Positions 7,686 through 15,804 of a stretch of DNA of 22,613 nt are shown here, in pieces. The DNA comes from an uncultured Verrucomicrobia subdivision 3 bacterium (GTDB lineage Bacteria > Verrucomicrobiota > Verrucomicrobiae > Limisphaerales > UBA11358). The stretch is taken from NCBI GenBank assembly GCA_903847285.1, contig CAINDH010000103.1:1-22613 (forward strand), read 5' to 3'. Numbering within the stretch: the first letter of the stretch is position 1; each line of letters begins with the position of its first letter. The position numbers and the translations under genes are program-made. The notes under the pieces are model-generated. The model did no database searches. It was not told where the DNA came from and saw only the letters and a program-made list of their open reading frames with translations.

Positions 7686-8926
7686 TGGGTGATATCAGGT
7701 AGTTTGTTGATGGCAGCGCGCTTGGCGTCATCTGCGATTTTTGTGTAGTTGCGGGAGACCGCCTCGGTCTCGTGCCCGACAATATCCATGGCCACGCTAT
7801 CGCTGACACCGGCGGATTTTAATGCGCTGGTGGTGTTGTAGCGCAGCGAATGGAAACTAATGCGGCTGGTTTCGCGCCGCGCTGACCTGCCCTTTCCCGT
7901 GCCTTGGTGATCACGCTTTTTGACGAGTTTTGCTTCCACCATTACTTGGTAAAACGCTGCGGATAATTTACTCGCATCCTTGCCGCGCAAGGTGGGACAA
8001 AGCGGTGCGTCGGGATTATCTCCCACCAAGGTAAGCAAATGACGAAGGAGCGGTTCAGCCAGAGGCAGCACCTGGATACGACCGGTTTTTTCTGTCTCGA
8101 CTGATACCACGGCTTTGAGCAAATCCACTTCACGCCAAGTAAGGTTCGCGCAATCGCGCAATCGCAAGCCGGTGTAAAACCCGATAAGAATCATCGTTCG
8201 CCATTCTGAACTGTCGGTATTCAACTTCTTTTGGACTTCTTTTGAATCGGCGGCGGTGAGTAATTTCGTGATCTCACTCGCTGTGAATGGCCGACGGTTA
8301 ACTGCTTCAGTTTCGATTGCCTCAATGTGTTCAGCCGGGCTGAACTCTAATTGGCGTTTGGCGACGGCATTTGAAAATGACGCTTTCAACACCTTGACCG
8401 CCTTATTCACCGTGCTGGGCGAAACCCGATTAGCGAGCTCCGCCTTGAAATCCTCAACTTGCTTTTCCTGCAAGGTTGTCAGCGCCCGATCCGCCCGAGC
8501 ACCCAGGAACTTCATAAACAGATCCACAATGCGCCGATACTCAACGATGGTTGCCTTGCTGGCATCAGTTTTACCAGTCAGCCAAGTATCCAGCCAACTG
8601 CGAATGGTGTAGGTTGTCAGTTCACCGCCAGCAATTTTGACAAACTCTTCGACATTCGACTTGAGAATATCATGCGCTTGGTTGGCAGCCAATTTTCCGT
8701 GGGTCTCCTCGATAGCCGAACAAGTCTCACGAATCAGTTTTAGAGCTTTCTCGTTGGATAATTTCCCGTTGCGGGCCAAGACCGATGCCCGCTCGATGTT
8801 CACGCAGATGGTTTTTGCAATCCGTTGATTTGAGGTGCCGGTAGAGCGAAGTCGGCGAAACCCTTCAGGGTCATAAAACGCGCAACACCAGTTCGGTTTG
8901 CCGGGCAATTTATGAATGCTTGCCAT
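7682..8926 (-). CDS. int: Tyrosine recombinase / phage-type integrase
   Basis: Integrates and excises the element at a tRNA gene. The N-terminal part (1-100) is arm-binding-like. A SAM-like core-binding domain follows (about 103-195, TYTIRSWLDTWLTGKT onward), then the catalytic domain from about 210. All catalytic residues of the tyrosine recombinase family are visible: R255 in TGLRLRD, K280 in TEKTGR, H359 and R362 in HSLR, H385 in GHE, and the nucleophile Y394 in SRNYT. At 414 aa it is full length and looks functional. Its start codon lies 100 bases from the tRNA 3' scar at 9027-9054, the classical int-att arrangement, and it is the first gene of a seven-gene minus-strand array. Confidence 0.93.
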   Translation of the reverse strand: MASIHKLPGKPNWCCAFYDPEGFRRLRSTGTSNQRIAKTICVNIERASVLARNGKLSNEKALKLIRETCSAIEETHGKLAANQAHDILKSNVEEFVKIAGGELTTYTIRSWLDTWLTGKTDASKATIVEYRRIVDLFMKFLGARADRALTTLQEKQVEDFKAELANRVSPSTVNKAVKVLKASFSNAVAKRQLEFSPAEHIEAIETEAVNRRPFTASEITKLLTAADSKEVQKKLNTDSSEWRTMILIGFYTGLRLRDCANLTWREVDLLKAVVSVETEKTGRIQVLPLAEPLLRHLLTLVGDNPDAPLCPTLRGKDASKLSAAFYQVMVEAKLVKKRDHQGTGKGRSARRETSRISFHSLRYNTTSALKSAGVSDSVAMDIVGHETEAVSRNYTKIADDAKRAAINKLPDITQ

Positions 8927-8928
8927 TT

Positions 8929-8952
8929 CGGTATAACGCTACGGTATAACGC
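8929..8952. repeat. Tandem 11-bp direct repeat just upstream of the integrase start
   Basis: CGGTATAACGC occurs at 8929-8939 and again at 8942-8952, a 13-base period, immediately before the integrase ATG. A consensus-like TTGACA (minus strand, 8965-8960) lies just upstream. The repeats could be accessory binding sites for integrase or the excisionase-like protein, or an operator controlling int. No well-spaced -10 was found. Confidence 0.5.
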
Positions 8953-9026
8953 ACACAGGTGTCAAGCGTATCGTAAATGTTGTGTTTTAATGGATTTCAG
9001 GCAGGCAAGCATGGCTAAAAAGTCGT

Positions 9027-9054
9027 GTGGGTTCGAGTCCCACCACCGGCACCA
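9027..9054 (+). other. tRNA 3'-end fragment, probable attachment-site (attR) scar, likely tRNA-Leu
   Basis: The sequence reads as a complete T-arm (GTGGG, TTCGAGT, CCCAC), then the acceptor 3' strand CACCGGC, discriminator A and CCA. The matching 5' acceptor GCCGGTG, D-arm and anticodon arm are absent in the 100 bases upstream, so this is a fragment and not a tRNA gene. Acceptor sequence suggests tRNA-Leu. Integration into the 3' end of a tRNA duplicates exactly this piece at the far end of an element, which places the element to the left of it. Confidence 0.72.
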
Positions 9055-9106
9055 CTTCATTTTAACCAATAAATACAGCCTTAAACGAGTCAATAGTCCG
9101 GAGTGG

Positions 9107-9162
9107 GTAGTCAGTAGCTCGTAGCAATCAAGCCATGGCGCTGGCTATCAACTCCTGACTAC
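9107..9162. repeat. Imperfect palindromic intergenic segment
   Basis: GTAGTCAG at 9107-9114 is mirrored by CTGACTAC at 9155-9162. A second inner inverted repeat, AGCCA (9131-9135) and TGGCT (9142-9146), lies inside. No gene is visible between the tRNA scar and the next start codon. It may be a small decayed mobile repeat or a folded RNA; function is unknown. Confidence 0.35.
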
Positions 9163-9183
9163 TAACTTCTGACGGCTATTTTT

Positions 9184-9435
9184 ATGCCATACGACCCCAC
9201 CAAACCGGCGAACAATTCGCCCATCGTCTACGCTGAATTGCGCAACCAATTCGCGGGCTTGAACGATGACATCCAGCTACGCGCCACCTTCACAGATGTG
9301 AACGACGCCATCACGGCGGAAGCCTTCGGAGCGGTGACGAGTCTGTCCCCGCCGGATTTCATTATCAGCAATCCGCCAACTCAAGCCCAAGTGCAAGCCA
9401 TCGGCGATTATGACTATCAGCTATATGTGGCGTAG
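9184..9435 (+). CDS. Small conserved-looking hypothetical protein (MPYDPTKPANNSPIV type)
   Basis: An 83-residue soluble protein with no signal peptide or membrane segment. The N-terminus MPYDPTKPANNSPIVYAELRNQF and the ending SNPPTQAQVQAIGDYDYQLYV resemble a family I associate with Verrucomicrobia and Planctomycetes, where similar starts occur on short proteins and at the head of collagen- or tail-fibre-like proteins. No function is known. The final eight residues (DYDYQLYV) differ from the helical ending usual in that family as I recall it, so the 3' end may be altered. A GAAA-loop terminator follows at 9520-9547, which supports a real short transcription unit. It lies just outside the tRNA scar, so it is probably host DNA. 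Confidence 0.55.
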   Translation: MPYDPTKPANNSPIVYAELRNQFAGLNDDIQLRATFTDVNDAITAEAFGAVTSLSPPDFIISNPPTQAQVQAIGDYDYQLYVA

Positions 9436-9519
9436 AGCCGGACGTGAGTTCTGGTGGACGGCCACAATGGTAAGGTAGCCGCGTTGCTGCGGCTTATGCT
9501 GCGGTTAAAATCAATACCC

Positions 9520-9547
9520 AAGGCATCCAGAAATGGACGCCTTTTTT
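9520..9547 (+). terminator. Rho-independent terminator with GAAA loop
   Basis: AAGGCATCCA (9520-9529) pairs with TGGACGCCTT (9534-9543) with one A-C mismatch, closed by a GAAA tetraloop and followed by further T residues. It lies 85 bases after the small gene ending at 9435 and would stop its transcript before the convergent small membrane protein gene. Confidence 0.65.
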
Positions 9548-9561
9548 GTTGGGTGGGCAGT

Positions 9562-9720
9562 TCAATGGCTGCTGAAATTCTGTTTGTAAATCATCAGCCC
9601 GATGCAGGAGGCTCCAATCAAGGCGGCAGCGACGACTCCAATGAATAGCTTGGTCTTGCGTTTGCGTTCCCATGGTTGCAAACGAGGAAACAAGAGTTTC
9701 CCCAGAATAGTAAATGGCAT
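9562..9720 (-). CDS. Small single-pass membrane protein, 52 aa
   Basis: The frame is longer upstream, but the ATG at 9720 is preceded by AAGGAG with 5 bases of spacing, one of the best ribosome binding sites in the window, so this start is preferred. The product MPFTILGKLLFPRLQPWERK... has a short amphipathic start, a basic stretch (WERKRKTK), then one hydrophobic helix (LFIGVVAAALIGASCIGLMIY, about residues 25-45) and a short polar tail. The positive-inside rule predicts the N-terminus in the cytoplasm. No family or function is recognised. It is divergent from the secreted repeat protein that begins at 9859. Confidence 0.55.
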   Translation of the reverse strand: MPFTILGKLLFPRLQPWERKRKTKLFIGVVAAALIGASCIGLMIYKQNFSSH

Positions 9721-9858
9721 AAATCTCCTTTTGGGATGCCTGAAGGAAATATCGCTTACATGAAAAACCGCGACAGTTCCAACCCTCCCCTGCGAAAGAT
9801 TGAAACACGCCACTACGGCTGGTTCAACCGAATTGTTTCAATTTGAATTTTCACCGTA

Positions 9859-11802
9859 ATGGGCGAGAATCCTGCCGTGAATCTCAAACTCATTTGCCGC
9901 TCGTTTGCATGGCTGGTGGTCGGCGGGGCGCTGAATCTTTCCGCCCAAGGCACAACGTTTTTTTATCAGGGTCGGTTGAATGACAACGGCAGCCCGGCCA
10001 CCGGCGCTTACGATTTGCGCTTTGCCCTCACCGATGCCGCTGGCGGCGGCAATGCCATCGGCGTGACACAGACGAATTTTGCCGTGCCGGTCAGCAGCGG
10101 AATGTTCGCCACTAACATCAATGTAGGCGCAGTCTTCACCGGCACGAACTACTGGCTGTCCATCGGCGTCCGCACGAACGGCAGCACCAACGCCTTCACT
10201 CAACTACTTCCGCTCCAGCCGGTGTTACCCACGCCCTACGCCATTTTCGCCAACACCGCGAGCAACCTGCTCGGCGCACTGTCGGCCACGCAACTCGTCG
10301 GCACGCTGCCCTCAGCGCAGGTGTCGGGAAGTTATTTAGGCTCGGTCAATTTCACGAATGCCACGAATAACTTTTTCGGAAAATACTTCGGCAACGGCGT
10401 GGGCTTGACCAACCTCAACGCGACGATGCTTTCCACTGGCACGGTGGCGGACGCGCGGCTCTCCACGAACGTCGCGCTGCTGAACACGAACCAGATTTTT
10501 TCCGGCATCAACCAGTTCACCAGCGTGAGCAACACTTTCACCGGAAATTTCTTCGGCAACGGGCTCGTCGGGTGGATTCCCGTTTCCGTGACCGCCACGC
10601 AAGCGATTCGTGATGCTGGGTATCTGCTGCTCAATTCCAATCTCACCACGATCACCCTGCCGCCGACCAACACTTTATTCGTGGGAGACATCGTGCGCAT
10701 CTCCGGCCCGGGCGCAGGTGGCTGGCGTGTGGCTCAAGGCCAGGGCGAAGCTATGACCGGCTATTTTTTAAGCCCTACCAACGCCGCGTGGTTGCAGGCA
10801 AATGCCGCGAGCGCCGGGTGGCGCGCCGTGGCCGCTTCGGCGGATGGAATTAAAATGGTCGCCTCTGCCATCGGCGGCGGGGGGATTTATGTATCTGCTG
10901 ATTCCGGCCAAACGTGGAGCCAGGCGAACGGCACGTTCTCGCCGACGTGTCTCGCGTCTTCTGCAGACGGCACAAAATTATTCGGCGGAATTTTTGGTGG
11001 CGGCATTGTTTGCTCGACCAATTCCGGCGGTTCATGGTTTCTCGGCAGCGGTGCGCCCACGACAAATTGGAATGGTATCGCGTGTTCGGCGGATGGCTCC
11101 AAGGTTGTCGCCGTCATCAACCTTGGCCGCATCTACACTTCCTACAATACCGGCATTACCTGGTCACAGCAGTCAAACCCGCCGCTCCAGACGTGGTTTT
11201 CCGTCGCGTGTTCCGCCAATGGTTCAAACATGGCGGCGGTCATCTACGGCGGGAAAATTTACACGTCGGTAAATGCCGGCGTAACCTGGGTGCAACAGGG
11301 CAATTCCGCAACAGCTAATTGGACGGGTATTTGTTCCTCCTATGACGGCTCCAAACTCGCCGCCTGCAGTTTTAACGGGAACATTTACACCTCGCTGGAC
11401 TCTGGCGCGAACTGGACGCAGCAGACAAATGCCCCGACGACGCGCTGGTATAGCATAGATTGTTCAAGCGACGGCGGACGTATCGTCGCCTGTGTGAACA
11501 CGAATGGCGGCATTTACGTTTCTGCGAACTTTGGATTGAACTGGACAAAGCAAGCCGTGGCCGACCAAAACTGGTATTCTGTCTCCTGCTCAGACGACTG
11601 CACTCGAGTCATCGCCGGCTACGCCGACACGGTGTCCACCGGCGCGTTGTATTACTGGCAACCCTCCGCGCAAATCACCACCACCACCATGGGCATCAAC
11701 GGCTCCGTCACCGGCAACCGCGGCTCGGCAGTGGAACTGCAATACATCGGCGACGGCATCTTCATGCCCATCGGTGGCACGGGAACGTTTTGGGCAAATT
11801 GA
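9859..11802 (+). CDS. Large secreted protein with tail-fibre-like N-terminus and seven Asp-box-like propeller repeats
   Basis: A 647-residue exported protein. A signal peptide ends near LSAQG (about residue 30); a GTG at 9877 may be the true start since MNLKLICRSF is a cleaner signal start. Residues about 32-125 (FFYQGRLNDNGSPATGAYDL ... PTPYAIFANTA) match a beta-rich module common in Verrucomicrobia. About 126-250 has repeated KYFGNGVGLTNL and NFFGNGLVGW motifs like phage tail-fibre or adhesin stalks. Residues 321-600 hold seven units of about 40 aa, each shaped 'W..va.S.DG.k..a....g.IY.S...G..W', resembling BNR/Ycf48-type Asp-box repeats and predicting a closed seven-bladed propeller; the last unit lacks the Asp-box. 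The tail (VTGNRGSAVELQYIGDGIF) resembles a fibre end. Role in surface binding is an inference. Confidence 0.75.
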   Translation: MGENPAVNLKLICRSFAWLVVGGALNLSAQGTTFFYQGRLNDNGSPATGAYDLRFALTDAAGGGNAIGVTQTNFAVPVSSGMFATNINVGAVFTGTNYWLSIGVRTNGSTNAFTQLLPLQPVLPTPYAIFANTASNLLGALSATQLVGTLPSAQVSGSYLGSVNFTNATNNFFGKYFGNGVGLTNLNATMLSTGTVADARLSTNVALLNTNQIFSGINQFTSVSNTFTGNFFGNGLVGWIPVSVTATQAIRDAGYLLLNSNLTTITLPPTNTLFVGDIVRISGPGAGGWRVAQGQGEAMTGYFLSPTNAAWLQANAASAGWRAVAASADGIKMVASAIGGGGIYVSADSGQTWSQANGTFSPTCLASSADGTKLFGGIFGGGIVCSTNSGGSWFLGSGAPTTNWNGIACSADGSKVVAVINLGRIYTSYNTGITWSQQSNPPLQTWFSVACSANGSNMAAVIYGGKIYTSVNAGVTWVQQGNSATANWTGICSSYDGSKLAACSFNGNIYTSLDSGANWTQQTNAPTTRWYSIDCSSDGGRIVACVNTNGGIYVSANFGLNWTKQAVADQNWYSVSCSDDCTRVIAGYADTVSTGALYYWQPSAQITTTTMGINGSVTGNRGSAVELQYIGDGIFMPIGGTGTFWAN

Positions 11803-11843
11803 AGTTAATCACCGCCCTGCCCGACTGGATTTCAGCTCAAAAT

Positions 11844-11877
11844 AAAACAAGGCCGCGGGCTCACGTGGCCTCGTTTT
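11844..11877. terminator. Bidirectional rho-independent terminator between two convergent genes
   Basis: A-rich arm and GGCC (11844-11854) pair with GGCC and T-rich arm (11867-11877) with one A-C mismatch, and the stem extends inward by three more pairs to a GGCTCA loop. The + strand gives a T-run after the stem for the repeat-protein gene ending at 11802. The minus strand gives the equivalent T-run for smc ending at 11892. Confidence 0.8.
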
Positions 11878-11891
11878 TGTTTTAAATAGCA

Positions 11892-14800
11892 TTACGCCGA
11901 CACTGTCGTCTCGATGCTTCTCGACGGCAACTGCGGTTGTGTTTCATCCGCCTTGTGGAATTTCACGCTGACGATTTTGCTCACGCCGTGCTCCTGCATC
12001 GTCACGCCGTAAAGCACGTCCGCCATCGCGATGGTGCGCTTGTTGTGCGTGATGATGACGAACTGCGAGTGGTTCAGGAACCGTTGCAGAATTTTCACGA
12101 AACGAATCACATTGGATTCGTCCAGCGGGGCGTCCAATTCGTCCAGCACGCAGAATGGGCTGGGCTTCACCTGATAGATGGAGAACAGCAGCGACACGGC
12201 CACCATCGTCTGTTCACCGCCGGACAGCAGCGAGATGCTTTGCAACTGTTTGCCGGGAGGACGCGCGATGATTTCAATTCCGCTTTCCAGAACATCGCCC
12301 TCGTCGGACATCACAAGATCCGCTTTGCCGCCGCCGAACACGTCCACAAACATCGCGCGGAAGTTGTCGCGGATTTTCTCGAATGTCTCCAAGAACATCT
12401 GGCGCGTCTGCGTGTTGATGCGGTTGATGACTTCCAGCAACTGCGTCTTGGCGTTCACCAGATCGTCGTGCTGCGTGGTGAGGAATTGGTGGCGCTGTTC
12501 GGTCTCTTCGTATTCTTCGATGGCCACGAGATTCACCGGCCCCATCTCGTCAATCTTCTGCTGAAAGGCGACTACCTGTTCGTTAACGGCGTTCCAATCT
12601 GTGCCTACGCCGGCGGCGGCCATCTGCTCGGGCGTGAGGGTTTCCACCTGCGCCGGGCCTTCGTCGGCGTGCGTGATAGTGATGCACTCGCTGCGGATGT
12701 CGTCGAGGTTCAGGTGATATTTGGACTGCACTTTTTCGCGCAGGTTCTGGACGGTCATGTTTTTCTGAGCGAGTTCGATCTCCACCGCACCACGCATATT
12801 TTGGATTTCCGTCAGCCGGCTCCGCTGACCGCGCAACGTTTCTTCGCGCCCGGAAATTTCGCCGTCCTGTGAATTTTTTTGGCCGACCAGTTCAGCTGTC
12901 ACCGCGCTGACTTGTTCGCGTTCGTGCTGCAATCGTTCAATCTGGCTGCGTGAATCCTGAATCTCAGTCTGCGCCGATTCCTGACGCGAAACGAACGAGG
13001 AACACTCACGCTTGCGTTGTTCAACTATCTGGGTGAGTTCGCGAATGCGCTGCTCAAGCGCGGCAAGCTGAAGTTTGAACGAGGAGGCAAGCTGCTCGTC
13101 GGACGCGAGCGCCACTTTGCTCTCGGTCAACGCCGCGTTGGCAGCGTCGCGCTGCTGGCGCAAATCTTCCAACTGCTGCGTGAGCGTCGCAACTTGCTCC
13201 TGACTGACGCGTTCGCGCGCTTCGAGTTCGTTCAAGCGTGCGCTCAAGGCATCGCGCTTCTGCATACCTTCGGCTTCCTGTTCAGCCAGGCTCTGCACTT
13301 CAAACATGACGGTTTCAATTTTTTGATGTAACAGGCGGTTGGAATTTTGTAGCGCCTTGAACTCGCCTTCGCGCGTGGCGATGGCAACTTCTTGGACGCG
13401 CAATTCCGTCTGCGCTTGCTGCAGGCTCGCTTGCAATTCCGTCTGCTCGCTCAATAATTCGCCGCGCTTGCGGCTCGCATCCTCGACGAGTGTTTGCAAC
13501 CCGCCCAATTCCGCCTGCAATTCCGTGATCTGATTTTTGCGGCCAAGGATGGACGACGGCGCTTGGCCATTGCCGCCCTTGCTCAAATAGCCGCCTGTGT
13601 AAATACCGTGACGGTTCAACAATTCGCCGCCCATCGTCACAAAGTCGCAGCCCGCGTGACTATTCTGGATTTGCGCCGTCGCCGTTCCCAAATCAGCGGC
13701 AATAAAAGTGCGACCCAGCAACGATTTCAAAAGCGGCTCCACCGAAGGCTCGGCGGAAATGACGCTCATCGCGTGGACAATTTTTCCAGGCAGCAACTCC
13801 TGCGCTTCCATTTTTTCGGACGGCGCCATCTCACCGGCAAACGCAAGCTGCTTTTCATCCTGATATTGCTGGATGGCCAACGCGGCGACACTGGCTCTTC
13901 CGGACTTGTTCGTATTCAAGTCCGCCAAAATTTCCTGAGCCGAAGCGGTCTGCTCAGTCAGAATCAGCTGCAAGTTATGTCCGAGCGCATTTTCCACGGC
14001 GGTGACAAATTGATCCGGCACCCGAATGCGATCGGCCAGCGAGCCGATGACGGAACGCGACTGGCGCAATGCCGCCACCGCACCCGCATCAAAACCTTCG
14101 TGCGAACCTTCCAACTGTTCCAGCACCGTGAGACGTGAACGCTTGTCGGATTGCTGATGTAAAAATTTGTCCTGCTCAACCGACGCCGTCTGCAATTCCG
14201 TCTGCAACTCGCGCAAACGATTCTGCCGTTGCTCCACGGAACCCCGCGTGGTGGCGACGCTCAACTTTTCCAGTTCCACGCTCGCCGTGAATTCGTGGAG
14301 GCGTGAATCCAAGCCCGTGCGCTCGGTTTCCAACTGGATTTTTTCCGCCGATAGTTTTTCGAGCCGGACAAAATTGCCCTGCTTCTGAAGATCCAGCGCG
14401 GTGATTTCGTTGCGGAGCCGCGACAGATCCTGCGCGGCAGAAAACGCCACCGCCTGCGCCTGGCGCAACTGCTCCTGCCCTTCGCGCAATCCATTCTCGA
14501 TCTGCTGCAGGACTTCACGCTTCGATTGCAAAGCTTCACGATGCTGATCTAACGCCGCCTCGGCCACCGCCAGCCGCTCGGTGACAGAAATCAATTCACT
14601 TGAAGCCGCGTGGCAACGCTCCTCGGCTTGCGCGATTTCCACGAGGGCTTGGGAATTTTGCAATTCGATTTCCGCGAGGCGTTCCTCGTTGAACTGGATG
14701 CGGCTCTCGTTGCGGTCGATGCCCGCCTTCAGTTCCAGCCCGCACTGCTGCTGCTCGGCGACTTGATGCTCCAGATCGGAAAGCAGCTCGCGCAGCTTGG

Positions 14801-15626
14801 AAATTTCGCTTTCAAAACGCAGCACGTCATTCGAGCCGGTCTCGATTTCGTTGCGGAGATTTTCCACCGTGTTCTGCCGTTCGGAAATTTCACCCGACAA
14901 CACATCGAACTGATGCCGCGCCAATTGCGTTTCGAGATGCTGCAGCTCCTGCGAAATTTGTTTGTAGCGCCGCGCCTTGCCGGCCTGTCGTTGCAGCGAA
15001 CCAATCTGGCGCTTCACTTCCTTGATGGTGTCTGCGATGCGCAGCAGATTTTGCTCGGTGTATTCCAGCTTGCGGAGCGACTCCTTTTTCTGCGACTTGA
15101 ATTTTGTGATGCCCGCCGCTTCCTCAAAAATCATCCGGCGATCTTCCGGCTTGCTGGAAAGAATCTGCGTGATGTGACCTTGCGCCAAAATACTGTAACT
15201 CGTGCGCCCGATGCCCGTGCCCATGAACAACTGCTGGATGTCTTTTAAACGGCAAGGCGTGCGATTCAAAAAGTATTCGCTGCCGCCATCGCGAAAAATC
15301 CGGCGCGTCAACGTCACTTCATCGTAGCTCACCTCGACCCCCGCCGCTTTCAAACTTTCTTCGCCGACGCCGCCGAGCGTGAGTGAGACTTCGCCCATGC
15401 CCATCGGCTTGCGACCGTCCGTGCCGTTGAAAATCACGTCCGCCATTTCGCCGCCGCGCAATGCCTTCGCCGATTGCTCGCCCAGCACCCAGCGAATCGC
15501 GTCGGAAACGTTCGATTTGCCGCAGCCGTTAGGCCCAACGATAGCCGTGACACCGGGCTGAAAGTTCAGCGCCGTCTTGTCCGCGAACGACTTAAAGCCA
15601 AAAACCGTGAGATTCTTGAGATACAT
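11892..15626 (-). CDS. smc: Chromosome segregation ATPase SMC
   Basis: Core of the bacterial condensin that organises and segregates the chromosome, working with ScpA and ScpB (not in this window). The start is placed at the ATG at 15626 (MYLKNLTVFGFKSFADKT), which matches the universal SMC N-terminus; an extension to a GTG at 15695 is open but not SMC-like. Counting from that start: Walker A GPNGCGKS (31-38), Q-loop SILAQGHI (about 145), first coiled coil (about 180-505), hinge (about 507-670, with DRIRVPDQFVTAVENALG), second coiled coil to about 1000, signature LLSGGEQ (1133-1139) and Walker B FCVLDELDAP (1158-1167). At 1244 aa it is slightly longer than the usual 1190. It shares a terminator with the convergent upstream gene. 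All functional motifs are intact. Confidence 0.97.
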   Translation of the reverse strand: MYLKNLTVFGFKSFADKTALNFQPGVTAIVGPNGCGKSNVSDAIRWVLGEQSAKALRGGEMADVIFNGTDGRKPMGMGEVSLTLGGVGEESLKAAGVEVSYDEVTLTRRIFRDGGSEYFLNRTPCRLKDIQQLFMGTGIGRTSYSILAQGHITQILSSKPEDRRMIFEEAAGITKFKSQKKESLRKLEYTEQNLLRIADTIKEVKRQIGSLQRQAGKARRYKQISQELQHLETQLARHQFDVLSGEISERQNTVENLRNEIETGSNDVLRFESEISKLRELLSDLEHQVAEQQQCGLELKAGIDRNESRIQFNEERLAEIELQNSQALVEIAQAEERCHAASSELISVTERLAVAEAALDQHREALQSKREVLQQIENGLREGQEQLRQAQAVAFSAAQDLSRLRNEITALDLQKQGNFVRLEKLSAEKIQLETERTGLDSRLHEFTASVELEKLSVATTRGSVEQRQNRLRELQTELQTASVEQDKFLHQQSDKRSRLTVLEQLEGSHEGFDAGAVAALRQSRSVIGSLADRIRVPDQFVTAVENALGHNLQLILTEQTASAQEILADLNTNKSGRASVAALAIQQYQDEKQLAFAGEMAPSEKMEAQELLPGKIVHAMSVISAEPSVEPLLKSLLGRTFIAADLGTATAQIQNSHAGCDFVTMGGELLNRHGIYTGGYLSKGGNGQAPSSILGRKNQITELQAELGGLQTLVEDASRKRGELLSEQTELQASLQQAQTELRVQEVAIATREGEFKALQNSNRLLHQKIETVMFEVQSLAEQEAEGMQKRDALSARLNELEARERVSQEQVATLTQQLEDLRQQRDAANAALTESKVALASDEQLASSFKLQLAALEQRIRELTQIVEQRKRECSSFVSRQESAQTEIQDSRSQIERLQHEREQVSAVTAELVGQKNSQDGEISGREETLRGQRSRLTEIQNMRGAVEIELAQKNMTVQNLREKVQSKYHLNLDDIRSECITITHADEGPAQVETLTPEQMAAAGVGTDWNAVNEQVVAFQQKIDEMGPVNLVAIEEYEETEQRHQFLTTQHDDLVNAKTQLLEVINRINTQTRQMFLETFEKIRDNFRAMFVDVFGGGKADLVMSDEGDVLESGIEIIARPPGKQLQSISLLSGGEQTMVAVSLLFSIYQVKPSPFCVLDELDAPLDESNVIRFVKILQRFLNHSQFVIITHNKRTIAMADVLYGVTMQEHGVSKIVSVKFHKADETQPQLPSRSIETTVSA

Positions 15627-15678
15627 AAATATGCTTGAGCAAGGCAACCAAAGCTCCCGTTTCGTGTAAAGCGGAAAA

Positions 15679-15723
15679 CACAATATGTTGTGCACAATCC
15701 AAGTTGTGGCGCTACTAATTGTG
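15679..15723. promoter_or_regulatory. Cluster of five TTGTG/CACAA half-sites in the smc leader
   Basis: CACAA occurs at 15679 and 15693 and TTGTG at 15688, 15704 and 15719, including the perfect palindrome TTGTGCACAA at 15688-15697. All five lie within 45 bases, 50 to 100 bases before the smc start codon and after the end of the DUF1080 gene. They could form a protein-binding region controlling smc. No clear -35/-10 pair was placed, so the promoter position is uncertain. Confidence 0.35.
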
Positions 15724-15804
15724 AATAACTATGGTTTGACTTGCGCAAGCCCCTGCAAATTCCACCTCGTGGAGACTATAATTTTTTGCAAGTCAGATGA
15801 AATT

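Noticed and set aside
8960..9054. Intact tRNA gene at the integrase end
   Set aside because: Only the T-arm, 3' acceptor strand and CCA are present; no 5' acceptor strand, D-arm or anticodon arm could be folded upstream.
9454..9648. 64-codon + strand frame after the small hypothetical gene
   Set aside because: It reads through a clear hairpin terminator, has no ribosome binding site, and overlaps the better-supported small membrane protein on the other strand.
11937..12872. Long + strand open frame (311 codons) inside smc
   Set aside because: It is antisense to the well-conserved C-terminal ATPase region of smc; its His- and Val-rich composition is a shadow of the smc codons.
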